Positions 35,315 to 43,281 of a stretch of 64,000 bases of DNA are shown here, piece by piece. Position numbers and translations under genes: made by a program. The first letter of the stretch is position 1. Each line of letters starts with the position of its first letter. The notes under the pieces are model-generated. The model did not search any database. It was not told the origin of the DNA and was given only the letters and a program-made list of their open reading frames with translations. The stretch covers positions 62,001 through 126,000 of the forward strand of contig JBARZE010000057.1 of assembly GCA_049649525.1 (NCBI GenBank), read 5' to 3'. This DNA comes from JAAURB01 sp049649525 (lineage in GTDB: Bacteria > Cyanobacteriota > Cyanobacteriia > Cyanobacteriales > Microcoleaceae).

Positions 35315-35987
35315 TTTCAGCTACGCTAAAGGTCTGATTTTCAATTTCTGGCGCTTCATTTTTGTCATTAATAATAATCTGGAAATCCTGTTCGTAGCTG
35401 CGTTCTCCAAAATCAGTTGTACGCACCCGAATCATATGACGGTCGGTACTTTCATGGTTGAGTAAGCTGCCATCAGCAACAACAATCTGGTCGCCTGAAA
35501 TGCCAAAACGTCCTGTTGCATCATTGAGTAATGTATATGTGTGGAAGTCAGAGCTATCGAGGTCAGCGGTGGATAATGTCGCAATGACTGTCCCATCTGT
35601 TGCGTTCTCATCAACCCTGTTGTTATCTACACTAATGCCAGTCGGTGCATCATTGCTATATACCCACAGCTCTTCGCCATTGCTGCCGTCATCCGCACTG
35701 AAAAAAACCTTGTCCCCCACTGCTGTTAGATCATCAGGACGTGAATTGTCAGCACCAGGGTTAATATCTTTAACTAACCCGGTCCCATATTCTGTGCCAT
35801 CACTAACCCATAGCTCTTCGCCATTGCTGCCGTCATTCGTACTGAAAAAAACCTTGTCCCCCACTGCTGTTATATACCTAGGAAGTGAAGCGCCAGAACC
35901 AGCGTTAATATCCTTAACTAACCCCCCCATATTCTGTGCCATCACTAACCCACAGCTCACGGCCATTGCTGCCGTCACTAGCAGCAA
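35247..35987 (-). CDS. giant exoprotein, middle fragment (ELW repeats, cadherin-like)
   Basis: The middle part of the same giant protein in a second frame. It enters from the first part at a run of seven G (35932-35938 on the minus strand) and carries two ELWVSDGTE-type repeats of about 48 residues (LVKDINAGSGASLPRY, then LVKDINPGADNSRPDD). A cadherin-like domain follows (PTGISVDNNRVDENATDG, FGISGDQIVVADGSLLNHE) and the start of another (NEAPEIENQTFSVAENATN), where the sequence jumps into the 2882-residue frame near 35290. The apparent initiator (MLLVTAAMAV) is out-of-frame sequence from the repeat and should not be taken as a real N-terminus. Either the sequence or the gene itself is broken here. 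Confidence 0.75.
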   Translation of the reverse strand: MLLVTAAMAVSCGLVMAQNMGGLVKDINAGSGASLPRYITAVGDKVFFSTNDGSNGEELWVSDGTEYGTGLVKDINPGADNSRPDDLTAVGDKVFFSADDGSNGEELWVYSNDAPTGISVDNNRVDENATDGTVIATLSTADLDSSDFHTYTLLNDATGRFGISGDQIVVADGSLLNHESTDRHMIRVRTTDFGERSYEQDFQIIINDKNEAPEIENQTFSVAENATNTTVVGTNQQRCGWVSGDL

Positions 35988-36345
35988 AAAAAACCTTGTC
36001 CCCCACTGCTGTTATATAAAAAGGACTTGAACCGAGAAAATCAGGGTAAATATCTTTAACTAACCCGGTCCCATATTCTGTGCCATCACTAACCCATAGC
36101 TCATGGCCATTGCTGTCGTCATCCGCACTGAAAAAAACCTTGTCCCCCACTGCTGTTAGATAATCAGGATCTGAAGTGTTAGAACCACCCCAAATATCCT
36201 TAACTAACCTGGTTCCTGCTTCTGTGCCATCACTGACCCACAGCTCTTTGCCATTGCTGCCGTCCGAAGCACGGAAAAAAACCTTGTCCCCCACTGCTGT
36301 TAGATAATCAGGATTTGAATCGCCATTAGGGTAAATATCTTTAAC
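35640..36345 (-). repeat. five ~144-bp ELW coding repeats
   Basis: Five copies of about 48 codons (LVKDI...LTAVGDKVFF...DGSNGxELWVSDGTE), spaced about 141-147 bp. The DNA is near-identical over the TAVGDKVFF and ELWVSDGTE segments, so slippage or unequal recombination is likely. The first frameshift lies within this array. Confidence 0.85.
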
Positions 36346-36945
36346 TAACTTCGTCTCCAAAACTCCTGCATAGATAGCTTGGGTTTGAGAGGTGAAAGCG
36401 AGTCTCGGTTGATAGCTTCCGACAGTAGCTTCGAGGTTCCAGTTTCCCCCCTGTTGTGGGTTTCCTGTCAGAGTACGGGAAGCAGCAATCGAAGCCTGAG
36501 TAATATTATGTAATTTCTGAATAAATTCAACGCCTGCATCTCCAGCAGCCACCTTACAACCATAAAGCAGGAGAGATCCCCTTAAATCCCCCTTCGTAAG
36601 AGGGACTTTGAACCAGCGTTGTAATTGAGTTGTATAATCTTTTAAAGTGTCCAGACTCAGTTGAGTATTTCCTAAAAATAAACATCCTGGCGCACCATGG
36701 GAAACAATATGTAGCGTGGTAATCTCAGAATAGTTCGCCAGAATGCGAGTAATCTGTTCTATACCGTCTAGGTTGGGGTTAAGAATAGCCCAGTCAATAC
36801 CCGGTTTAACACCATCAATTAATTGTTGAATCTGGTCAATACCTGAATCAAAAATGACGAATTCATGGGTATTGCCAGGAAGAGGATCAACCTGATTGAA
36901 CTCTGGTTTGCCAAAATTAGAAAGTCCAAAAATTGAAGTATTCAT
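35914..36945 (-). CDS. giant exoprotein, N-terminal fragment (DUF4347, ELW repeats)
   Basis: The true N-terminus of the giant protein, 343 residues before the frame is lost. Residues about 27-190 are a DUF4347 domain (EFVIFDSGIDQIQQLIDG, TLHIVSHGAPGCLFLG, LLLYGCKVAAGDAG), common at the start of large cyanobacterial surface proteins. The SHG and YGC motifs resemble the His/Cys dyad of clan CD cysteine peptidases, so it may be a processing domain (inference). Three ELWVSDGTE repeats follow. There is no classical signal peptide, in line with C-terminal type I secretion. The ATG at 36945 is a good family start. The frame ends at GTEYGGVS, where a run of seven G replaces the expected six. Confidence 0.85.
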   Translation of the reverse strand: MNTSIFGLSNFGKPEFNQVDPLPGNTHEFVIFDSGIDQIQQLIDGVKPGIDWAILNPNLDGIEQITRILANYSEITTLHIVSHGAPGCLFLGNTQLSLDTLKDYTTQLQRWFKVPLTKGDLRGSLLLYGCKVAAGDAGVEFIQKLHNITQASIAASRTLTGNPQQGGNWNLEATVGSYQPRLAFTSQTQAIYAGVLETKLVKDIYPNGDSNPDYLTAVGDKVFFRASDGSNGKELWVSDGTEAGTRLVKDIWGGSNTSDPDYLTAVGDKVFFSADDDSNGHELWVSDGTEYGTGLVKDIYPDFLGSSPFYITAVGDKVFFAASDGSNGRELWVSDGTEYGGVS

Positions 36946-37384
36946 GGTTTATAGGATAAATTAGACAGCATTAAATGATGCCAATGATGATGCTATCAGA
37001 GCGTAAACATCATCAAATTGCAGTGATTCAAGAGGGTGAAATTGATAGAATTACCGTAACTGAATAAGAGTTATAATTTTCTACTTTTGAAGAGGATTTT
37101 TATCACCCTGTGTCATCCTACTCAGGAGAGAATTATTAATCTTTTTCAACTATACTTTTATTTTTTCAGGAAAACCACAGCCCAATCACGGTATTTATCA
37201 AGTAGTATAATGGAGGTTCATCTCAGTAATTTTAATCAGGATTCAGTAATTCTTCTGAGGAGTACTTAGTTGATATTACGGTGGCCAGATATTAAAGTTT
37301 GATAGAAATGAATTTTTCGAGTAAAATATATCAATCTATATGTAAATTGCAATTCATATCAGGTGTTAGTTTTCCGCGAAATCA
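36946..37384. other. intergenic region upstream of giant gene and HAD gene
   Basis: A 439-bp divergent, A/T-rich gap that should carry both promoters. A 60-codon plus-strand frame (37087-37269) has no family resemblance or ribosome binding site. I see no other structure. Confidence 0.35.
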
Positions 37385-38176
37385 ATGAAAGCTATTGTTA
37401 TTTTTGATATCGATGGGGTGTTGCGGGATGTGGGGGGGTCTTATCGACGGGCGATCGCAGACACAGTCGAATACTATACGAGTAATGCTTATCGTCCGAC
37501 AATGGAGGATATTGATCGGCTAAAATCTGAGGGGATTTGGAATAATGATTGGGAAGCTTCACAAGAGTTAATTTATCGCTATTTTGAAGGGCAAAATCAA
37601 ACCCGAGATCGACTCAATCTTAATTATCAAGAAATTATTGCTTTTTTTCAATCTCGTTATCTCGGGGATAATCCCCAACATTGGACGGGTTATATTTGCG
37701 ACGAACCTTTATTATGTAATTCTGCCTATTTTCAACAATTAACCCAAGCTGAGATAGCCTGGGGATTTTTTAGCGGGGCAACACGGGCTGAAGCGTTGTA
37801 TCTGTTGCAAGGGAAGCTAGAAATCGATTCTCCGGTGTTGGTGGCAATGGAGGACGCACCGGGAAAACCCGATCCGACAGGACTATTGGATGCAGTCCAA
37901 CAGCTTATACAGCGCCATTGTGAGAGTGAAACTGAAACTATCCCGATTATTTATATTGGGGATACTGTCGCGGATCTTTATACAGTAGAGAAAGCCAAAC
38001 AACAACAACCCTCTCGTCATTGGGTGGGTGTGGGAGTATTACCGCCTCATATTCAAACCGACACGCAACGTCGTCAAACGTATAGCGCTAATTTACAACA
38101 AGCCGGGGCCAAACTGGTGTTGAATAATGTCCTTGAGTTAACGCCAATACAGATTGAGAAATTAGTAAAGCGATAG
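37385..38176 (+). CDS. TIGR01548-type HAD hydrolase
   Basis: A 263-residue HAD-superfamily phosphatase of the subgroup found in cyanobacteria and plants (TIGR01548). Motif I is IFDIDGVLRDVGGSYRRAIAD with the nucleophile and acid Asp; the cap holds GIWNNDWEASQELI; motif II is FFSGATRAEA; motif III/IV are MEDAPGKPDP and YIGDTVADLYTV. The reaction is presumably phosphate ester hydrolysis in the cytoplasm. Plant relatives are fused to histidinol-phosphate enzymes, which hints at histidine metabolism but proves nothing here. ATG 37385 begins immediately before motif I, as usual. Confidence 0.9.
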   Translation: MKAIVIFDIDGVLRDVGGSYRRAIADTVEYYTSNAYRPTMEDIDRLKSEGIWNNDWEASQELIYRYFEGQNQTRDRLNLNYQEIIAFFQSRYLGDNPQHWTGYICDEPLLCNSAYFQQLTQAEIAWGFFSGATRAEALYLLQGKLEIDSPVLVAMEDAPGKPDPTGLLDAVQQLIQRHCESETETIPIIYIGDTVADLYTVEKAKQQQPSRHWVGVGVLPPHIQTDTQRRQTYSANLQQAGAKLVLNNVLELTPIQIEKLVKR

Positions 38177-38252
38177 ATTAAGATCTCAATCTACTCATAT
38201 TTTCAATTTCAACTAAAATCATGAATATAGCAATAGCACAAACGTAAGAGTC

Positions 38253-38280
38253 GTTACAACAGAACGAAATTGGGTATAAT
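38253..38280 (+). promoter_or_regulatory. probable sigma70-type promoter of fmt
   Basis: GTTACA (38253-38258), 16 bp, TATAAT (38275-38280), ending 26 bp before the fmt ATG. The -10 is a perfect consensus; the -35 matches four of six. Confidence 0.5.
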
Positions 38281-38306
38281 CGCGGCAGTTTCTACAAGGT
38301 GAGAGG

Positions 38307-39308
38307 ATGAAAATAGTATTTTTTGGTACACCTCAATTCGCAGTCCCCACCTTAACAGCTTTGCTTCAACATCCTGAAGTTGAAGTGTTAGGGGTCGTGA
38401 CTCAACCCGATAAACGACGAGGACGTGGCAATAAACTAATCCCTTCTCCGGTTAAAAGCATCGCAGTTGAACAAAATTTACCGATTTGGCAGCCGTCACG
38501 GGTAAAGAAAGATCAACCTACCTTAGCCTTGTTACGACAAGCTGAAGCCGATGCATTTGTCGTTGTCGCCTATGGTCAGATTTTATCTCCCGAAATTTTA
38601 GCCATGCCGAAATTGGGTTGTATTAATGGTCATGGTTCAATTTTACCCCAGTATCGAGGGGCCGCCCCGATTCAATGGTGCTTGTATCATGGAGAATCTA
38701 AAACAGGGATGACCACAATGTTGATGGATGCCGGAATGGATACTGGCCCAATGCTACTGAAACAAACCCTACCGATTAGTATACTCGAAACATCTACTCA
38801 ACTCGGACAACGTTTGGCAGATTTGGGAGCAACATTGATGCTCAAAACGCTATTTCAGTTGCAACAACACCAGATTTCGCCTATCCCTCAAGATGACACT
38901 CAAGCCACTTATGCGCCTTTAATTAAACCGCTAGATTATCAGTTAAACTGGTCAAACTCAGCGATAGATTTACACAATCAAATTCGTGGATTTTATCCCA
39001 ATTGTGTCACTCAATTTCGAGAGCAAGTTTTAAAAGTGAGTCAAACTGTACCCCTTACAGCACAAAGCCTCGAGCAATTATCAGATGATTTTCAATCCTT
39101 GAAACAACAACAACAATTACTTCAGTTATCCTCTTTATCTGGGAAGCCTGGGGAAGTCGTGTCTATAATCAAACGATGGGGGCCTGTTATCCAAACCGGA
39201 GAAGGACTACTCTTATTAAAAGAAGTAAAACTGGCAGGAAAACGATTGCAGTCCGGTTGGGATTTCGCAAATGGTACACGGATCGCCATCGGAGAAGTTT
39301 TAAGTTAA
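38307..39308 (+). CDS. fmt: methionyl-tRNA formyltransferase
   Basis: A 333-residue cytoplasmic enzyme that formylates initiator Met-tRNA using 10-formyltetrahydrofolate. The N-terminal catalytic domain has IVFFGTPQFAVPTL, VVTQPDKRRGRG (the tRNA-binding loop) and the folate/catalytic stretch GHGSILPQYRGAAPIQW, where other species have HASLLP. MMLMDAGMDTGPML-like sequence (TTMLMDAGMDTGPMLL) follows. The C-terminal OB-fold part has PLTAQSLEQL and SGKPGEVVSI. GTGAGAGG lies just before the ATG. Its def partner is not adjacent. Confidence 0.95.
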   Translation: MKIVFFGTPQFAVPTLTALLQHPEVEVLGVVTQPDKRRGRGNKLIPSPVKSIAVEQNLPIWQPSRVKKDQPTLALLRQAEADAFVVVAYGQILSPEILAMPKLGCINGHGSILPQYRGAAPIQWCLYHGESKTGMTTMLMDAGMDTGPMLLKQTLPISILETSTQLGQRLADLGATLMLKTLFQLQQHQISPIPQDDTQATYAPLIKPLDYQLNWSNSAIDLHNQIRGFYPNCVTQFREQVLKVSQTVPLTAQSLEQLSDDFQSLKQQQQLLQLSSLSGKPGEVVSIIKRWGPVIQTGEGLLLLKEVKLAGKRLQSGWDFANGTRIAIGEVLS

Positions 39309-39568
39309 AATCAAATAGGTAACAAAATGTTTTAGCATTCTTACAGGGTACAGCCCAAATCCGTTCTAAATTACCAGCTTAAGTTTCTCTACATCAGTGA
39401 TTGATTGAATCTATTTATCTCAATAGAAAATAATATCTGATCTTAGATAATGAGCTATATTATTAGAGAAACCTATTCTTTTTTCATCAGGAGTATCTTG
39501 TTTATAGAAGTCTATCCTAGACTATAATCAAGCTAAAATCGTCAAATCTTATCTATCGGAATATTGTA

Positions 39569-40567
39569 ATGGTGAGCCAAACTCCAGAAATCCATTTTCA
39601 AGTTCACAGGCAAGAAAATCAGGCTACTGTCTCTTTACCTAACCGCTTAAGTATTTTAGAAGCAGTGGCATTTAAAACCACTGGTCATCAACTCATTCAG
39701 TCAGATCCAGTCCCGGAAAAGATATTACTCAATTTTGGAGAGACAACATTTATTGATAGTAGTGGAATTGGCGCACTCATTAGTATTGTTAAAACGGCAA
39801 AAACAGAGGATATTGAAGTCATTTTACAACGAGTCAATGCACAAGTCATGGCAGTTTTTTCTCTGACTTCATTAGATCAAGTTTTAACCATTGAAAAAAA
39901 TACTGAAGAAACTGTATCAACCCGGACAGAACCTGTTAATAAACAGCTCCCCGTGACTCATCCTTCGGTTCAATCCTGGGTGAAACGGATGATTGATATT
40001 GTGGGTTCAATAGTCGGTTTAGTGATTACAGGTCTACTATTTTTTCCTTTGGCGATCGCCATTAAACTCGATAGTTCTGGGCCGCTTTTCTTTGGTCAAA
40101 TCCGTTGTGGGTGGATGGGAAAACGATTCCGCATGTGGAAATTTCGCTCGATGGACCCAGATGCAGAAGCACGTAAAAGTGAAGTGAAAAACGAAGCAGA
40201 AGGAGCTATTTTTAAAAGTAGTAATGATCCTCGAATTACTCGTGTGGGTCGCTTTTTACGAAAAACCAGTTTAGATGAACTACCTCAATTTTGGAATGTA
40301 TTAAAAGGAGAAATGAGTTTAGTCGGAACCCGACCTCCGACACCCGATGAAGTGGAGCGTTACGAAGTTCCCCAATGGCAACGACTCGATGTTAAACCGG
40401 GAATGACAGGGGAATGGCAAGTCAACGGTCGATCCGAAGTCAAAAGCTTTGAAGATATTATTCGCTTAGATTTAAAATATCAGGAAAACTGGAGTTTGAT
40501 GTATGATATCAAGTTGATTATTCGGACAGTTTTAATCTTATTCCGCAAAAATAGTGGCGCAATGTAA
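39569..40567 (+). CDS. STAS domain-sugar transferase fusion
   Basis: A 332-residue fusion. Residues about 10-115 are a STAS/anti-sigma-antagonist domain with the phosphorylatable Ser site TTFIDSSGIGALISIV. After a linker, residues about 135-332 are a bacterial sugar transferase (polyprenyl-phosphate hexose-1-phosphate transferase): VKRMIDIVGSIVGL with a membrane helix (about 145-170), MWKFRSM, GRFLRKTSLDELPQFWNVL, MSLVGTRPP and PGMTGEWQVNGR. The enzyme part would start exopolysaccharide repeat units on undecaprenyl phosphate at the inner membrane. An RsbW-like kinase gene begins 6 bp downstream, so the STAS half is probably its switch partner, tying polysaccharide synthesis to partner switching (inference). 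Confidence 0.92.
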   Translation: MVSQTPEIHFQVHRQENQATVSLPNRLSILEAVAFKTTGHQLIQSDPVPEKILLNFGETTFIDSSGIGALISIVKTAKTEDIEVILQRVNAQVMAVFSLTSLDQVLTIEKNTEETVSTRTEPVNKQLPVTHPSVQSWVKRMIDIVGSIVGLVITGLLFFPLAIAIKLDSSGPLFFGQIRCGWMGKRFRMWKFRSMDPDAEARKSEVKNEAEGAIFKSSNDPRITRVGRFLRKTSLDELPQFWNVLKGEMSLVGTRPPTPDEVERYEVPQWQRLDVKPGMTGEWQVNGRSEVKSFEDIIRLDLKYQENWSLMYDIKLIIRTVLILFRKNSGAM

Positions 40568-40573
40568 AAGTTC

Positions 40574-41020
40574 ATGGAAAATGAGAAAATCATGACACGA
40601 TCTTCGCTGCAAGTTCCTACGGATTTAAATGCCTTGGAAGAAATTTTAACATGGTTTGAAACCCTCACTTTAACTCAACTTCCCAAAGAGTCACTAGAGA
40701 AATGCAAAATTGTTTTAACTGAAGCATTCACCAATACAGTTCGTCATGCTCATCGACAACTCGCTCCCACAACTCCGATAGATATGGAGGTGATGATATC
40801 ATCTGATGCGATTGAGATGCGGGTTTGGGATTCAGGCGAACCTTTCGACTTGGAAGCCACTTTAAATTATGTTGATGGTTTACATCGACAAGATCCACTG
40901 AAATATGAAGGGAAGCGCGGATTGCTATTCATGTCAAAATTAACCGATGAACTCTATTATCAGCGAACATCTGACGAGCGCAATTGTTTAGTCATGAAAA
41001 CACAGATTACTCATCAATAG
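40574..41020 (+). CDS. RsbW-like anti-sigma factor/serine kinase
   Basis: A 148-residue GHKL ATPase of the RsbW/SpoIIAB type. The N box is EAFTNTVRHAH, followed by the G1-like VWDSGEPFD and G2-like KYEGKRGLLFMSKLTDE. Such proteins phosphorylate a Ser of a STAS antagonist and otherwise bind a sigma factor or other target. The STAS domain encoded 6 bp upstream, in the same operon, is the obvious substrate. Two starts are possible: ATG 40574 and ATG 40592 (MTRSSLQVP), the second preceded by GAG. A strong terminator follows at 41046. Confidence 0.9.
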   Translation: MENEKIMTRSSLQVPTDLNALEEILTWFETLTLTQLPKESLEKCKIVLTEAFTNTVRHAHRQLAPTTPIDMEVMISSDAIEMRVWDSGEPFDLEATLNYVDGLHRQDPLKYEGKRGLLFMSKLTDELYYQRTSDERNCLVMKTQITHQ

Positions 41021-41045
41021 ACTCATTTTACAGGAATTAGCCAGC

Positions 41046-41077
41046 AATCTGAGCACTCTAACTCAGGTTGTTTTTTT
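41046..41077 (+). terminator. terminator of the STAS/RsbW operon
   Basis: AATCTGAG (41046-41053) pairs with CTCAGGTT (41062-41069) with one G-U pair across an 8-nt loop, then a run of seven T (41071-41077). It begins 26 bp after the RsbW-like stop. Confidence 0.78.
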
Positions 41078-41235
41078 ATCATTTTTATCACATCTGTTTG
41101 CTACTTCTGCTGCGATCCCGACGCTGTATAAATAGGATTAGGTTACAATAAAATTAATTGAAGCTCCAATCGCTACTAAAAAACTGAGGCTGATATCCCA
41201 TTCCCATAGTCTGAACTGATTTCAGTCAAACCCGG

Positions 41236-41245
41236 AGGAGGTGAT
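41236..41245 (+). promoter_or_regulatory. full-consensus ribosome binding site
   Basis: AGGAGGTGAT matches the bacterial anti-Shine-Dalgarno sequence over ten bases, seven bases upstream of the ATG at 41253. It decides this start over the GTG at 41241, which lies inside the site. Such a strong site is unusual in this window. Confidence 0.75.
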
Positions 41246-41252
41246 ACATCAG

Positions 41253-41930
41253 ATGAAGCGGTTAAAAAATCGTCTTGAAGCTGGGCGTTTATTATCCGAA
41301 AAACTACAAAATTATGCCAATCGATCTGATGTGTTGGTATTAGGATTGCCTCGAGGCGGCGTTCCAGTTGCCTTTGAAATTGCAACAGCCCTGCATGTAC
41401 TTTTAGATGTTTGTATTGTCCGAAAAATTGGAGTTCCCAGTCACAAAGAGTTAGCAATGGGAGCAATAGGCCCCGGTGAAGTATTAACTGTTAACCAAGA
41501 AGTCGTTGATAATTGGGGAATTTCAGACTCAGTTTTCCAATCGGTTGTAGAGCAAGAACGAATTGAATTACAACGTCGCGATCGCCTATATCGGGGAACA
41601 AATCCCCCTGTGAATGTCACAGATCGTACTATTATTTTAGTTGATGATGGGATTGCCACCGGATCAACTTTATTGGCTGCGATCGCCACCCTTCGTCATC
41701 AACAGCCTAGCAATATTATTGTTGCAGTTCCTGTTGCTCCTCGTTCATTCTGTCTCAAGTTACAACAGCAAATTGATCGATTAATTTGTTTAATTGCCCC
41801 GACCAGATTTTCTGCAATTAGTTGCTGGTATAAAGATTTTAGCCAAACTTCAGATGAAGAAGTTCAAACATTATTAAAAATTCACAAACTTAATTCTTCT
41901 TCATCCCCAATTCCTGACATCACTCATTAG
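41253..41930 (+). CDS. phosphoribosyltransferase family protein
   Basis: A 225-residue type I phosphoribosyltransferase-like protein. The PRPP loop IILVDDGIATGSTLLAAI is intact (the Asp-Asp and TGST), and LVLGLPRGGVPVAFEIA near the N-terminus is typical of the stand-alone family often annotated as predicted phosphoribosyltransferase. PSHKELAMGAIGPGEVLTVN is another family mark. The substrate is unknown; relatives also occur fused to dienelactone hydrolase-like domains. It is cytoplasmic. The start is set by the very strong ribosome binding site at 41236-41245. No co-directional partner is close, and the 1.1 kb that follows has no gene until tatA. Confidence 0.88.
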   Translation: MKRLKNRLEAGRLLSEKLQNYANRSDVLVLGLPRGGVPVAFEIATALHVLLDVCIVRKIGVPSHKELAMGAIGPGEVLTVNQEVVDNWGISDSVFQSVVEQERIELQRRDRLYRGTNPPVNVTDRTIILVDDGIATGSTLLAAIATLRHQQPSNIIVAVPVAPRSFCLKLQQQIDRLICLIAPTRFSAISCWYKDFSQTSDEEVQTLLKIHKLNSSSSPIPDITH

Positions 41931-43046
41931 TCATAAAATCACACAGTAATCGGTATTGATATTGTGGGAAATAACAACGTCTGTATCCCAATATTTTGCT
42001 GAGATATCTTGATTCTTATCATTTTTTTCCGGTCGTATTACTTTATCAGTTTAAGCTTTTTATTGTAACTCCTACATTCTGGCGCTAAGTAGACTGTGAA
42101 AGGGTTTACGCCTTAACGGCACGCTACGCGTTACGACAGTTGCCGGAGGCATACAAAATATATAAATGTCCTAACTTCATCAGTAACGCTATATTGAGTC
42201 GCAATAATAATTAGATTTCCTAGAATATGCATAATTCCTCTAAAAATAGTTTTTAATGTAGCAATAGAAGATCTAAATATGGGTTCAATCTATGATTATA
42301 ATCAGCTAAATTTTATGAGAGTATTTTTTATATTCATATATTTTATAGCAACGAGCGCTGGTGTGTTTACAGATTTCAGTAACGAATCATCACAAAGATC
42401 TTTATTTTACAGTACTTTCAGGTCCCTAACACCTAACACCTAACACCTAATACCTAATACCTCCGCGATCGCTCCAGCGTACCGTCAGGCGTAAGCGCTA
42501 TATCTGCAACAATCCTTATTCAGAAAGCCGAGAAACAAACAAAAAATACAAATTCAGGATTTGAGCTGATCGGACTCAGTAGAATAATTTCATACAGTAA
42601 AATAGCAAATGGAAAAAGTGAAGTCAAAACTTGAAACCACTCGTACTAATTAAATTTTTTATATATTCTTAGTCATTATCCGCACAAAAAATACACGAAT
42701 ATATTTGAAGCTAAACTAATTTTTGATCAAAAGATAGGGTATAATCTCAAGAGATAAAAAATAGCGAGTATATGTCCGTAGTACTATGATTTAAAAAAGT
42801 GACTGATACTCATTTTATTTTCTCCTCCTTTCATCACTAGGATGAGCTGAGAGCCTAATCGTAACGCCATATTATCAACTTTCTATATTGCTATCATCTG
42901 TTAATCACCGAGCCAATTCATTGAGTTAGGGGTAAGAGATTGATAAATTATATAATTTTTTCGGGCGTAAGACTGATGATGAAATTAACCCCTCGAACTC
43001 GCGTTAAGATAATAAATCAATCACTGATATCACGGAGTAAGTTTGT
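41931..43046. other. 1.1-kb gene-poor region with dispersed repeats
   Basis: No open frame with protein-like character is seen. It holds the second copy of the 125-bp dispersed repeat (42344-42472), a GC-rich repeat-like fragment with GGCACGCTACGCGTTACG (42119-42136) of a type frequent in cyanobacterial gaps, and a similar CAGGCGTAAGCGC fragment (42485-42497). The rest is A/T-rich. A TATAAT at 42740-42745 has no convincing partner. Confidence 0.5.
42344..42472 (+). repeat. 125-bp dispersed repeat, copy 2 (129 bp)
   Basis: Almost identical to the reverse complement of 2144-2268. It starts TATAGCAACGAGCGCTGGTG, ends in a HIP1 site, and has five heptamers (TAACACC x3, TAATACC x2) before that end, against four in copy 1. 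The seven-base difference, less a 3-bp change beside it, explains the length difference. Confidence 0.85.
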
Positions 43047-43217
43047 ATGTTTGGTTTAGGACTGCCAGAAGTTGGGGTTATTCTTGTGATTGCCGTTTTA
43101 ATTTTCGGGCCGAAAAAGGTTCCGGAATTGGGTAAAGCCCTGGGTCAAACCTTGCGCGGCTTTAAGGATGAAATGGGAAAAACAACGTCCGAGGAAGACT
43201 CAGAGGTGAAGGATTAA
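43047..43217 (+). CDS. tatA: TatA/E-type twin-arginine translocase subunit
   Basis: A 56-residue protein too short to be found by length alone. It reads MFGLGLPEVGVILVIAVLIF, then GPKKVPELGKALGQTLRGFK and an acidic tail. This is the TatA/E layout: a short N-terminal membrane helix (about 7-21), the FGPKKVPELGK hinge and an amphipathic helix. It forms the protein-conducting part of the Tat pathway in the plasma or thylakoid membrane. GGAG at 43033-43036 lies ten bases before the ATG. tatC is not in the window. It is convergent with cphA, whose stop is 64 bp away. Confidence 0.92.
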   Translation: MFGLGLPEVGVILVIAVLIFGPKKVPELGKALGQTLRGFKDEMGKTTSEEDSEVKD

Positions 43218-43281
43218 AAACCAATGGGGAGAGAAGAATTAATAGTAAACGACTATCTATCTGCCAACCTCCCCTGCTCAA

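Noticed and set aside
37087..37269. 60-codon ORF upstream of the HAD gene
   Set aside because: No protein-like pattern or ribosome binding site.
42830..42870. CTGAGAG sequence after a purine/pyrimidine tract, reminiscent of a TPP riboswitch THI box
   Set aside because: The rest of the THI consensus (ACC-TTGAACCTGAT) and the paired stems are absent, and no thiamine gene follows.
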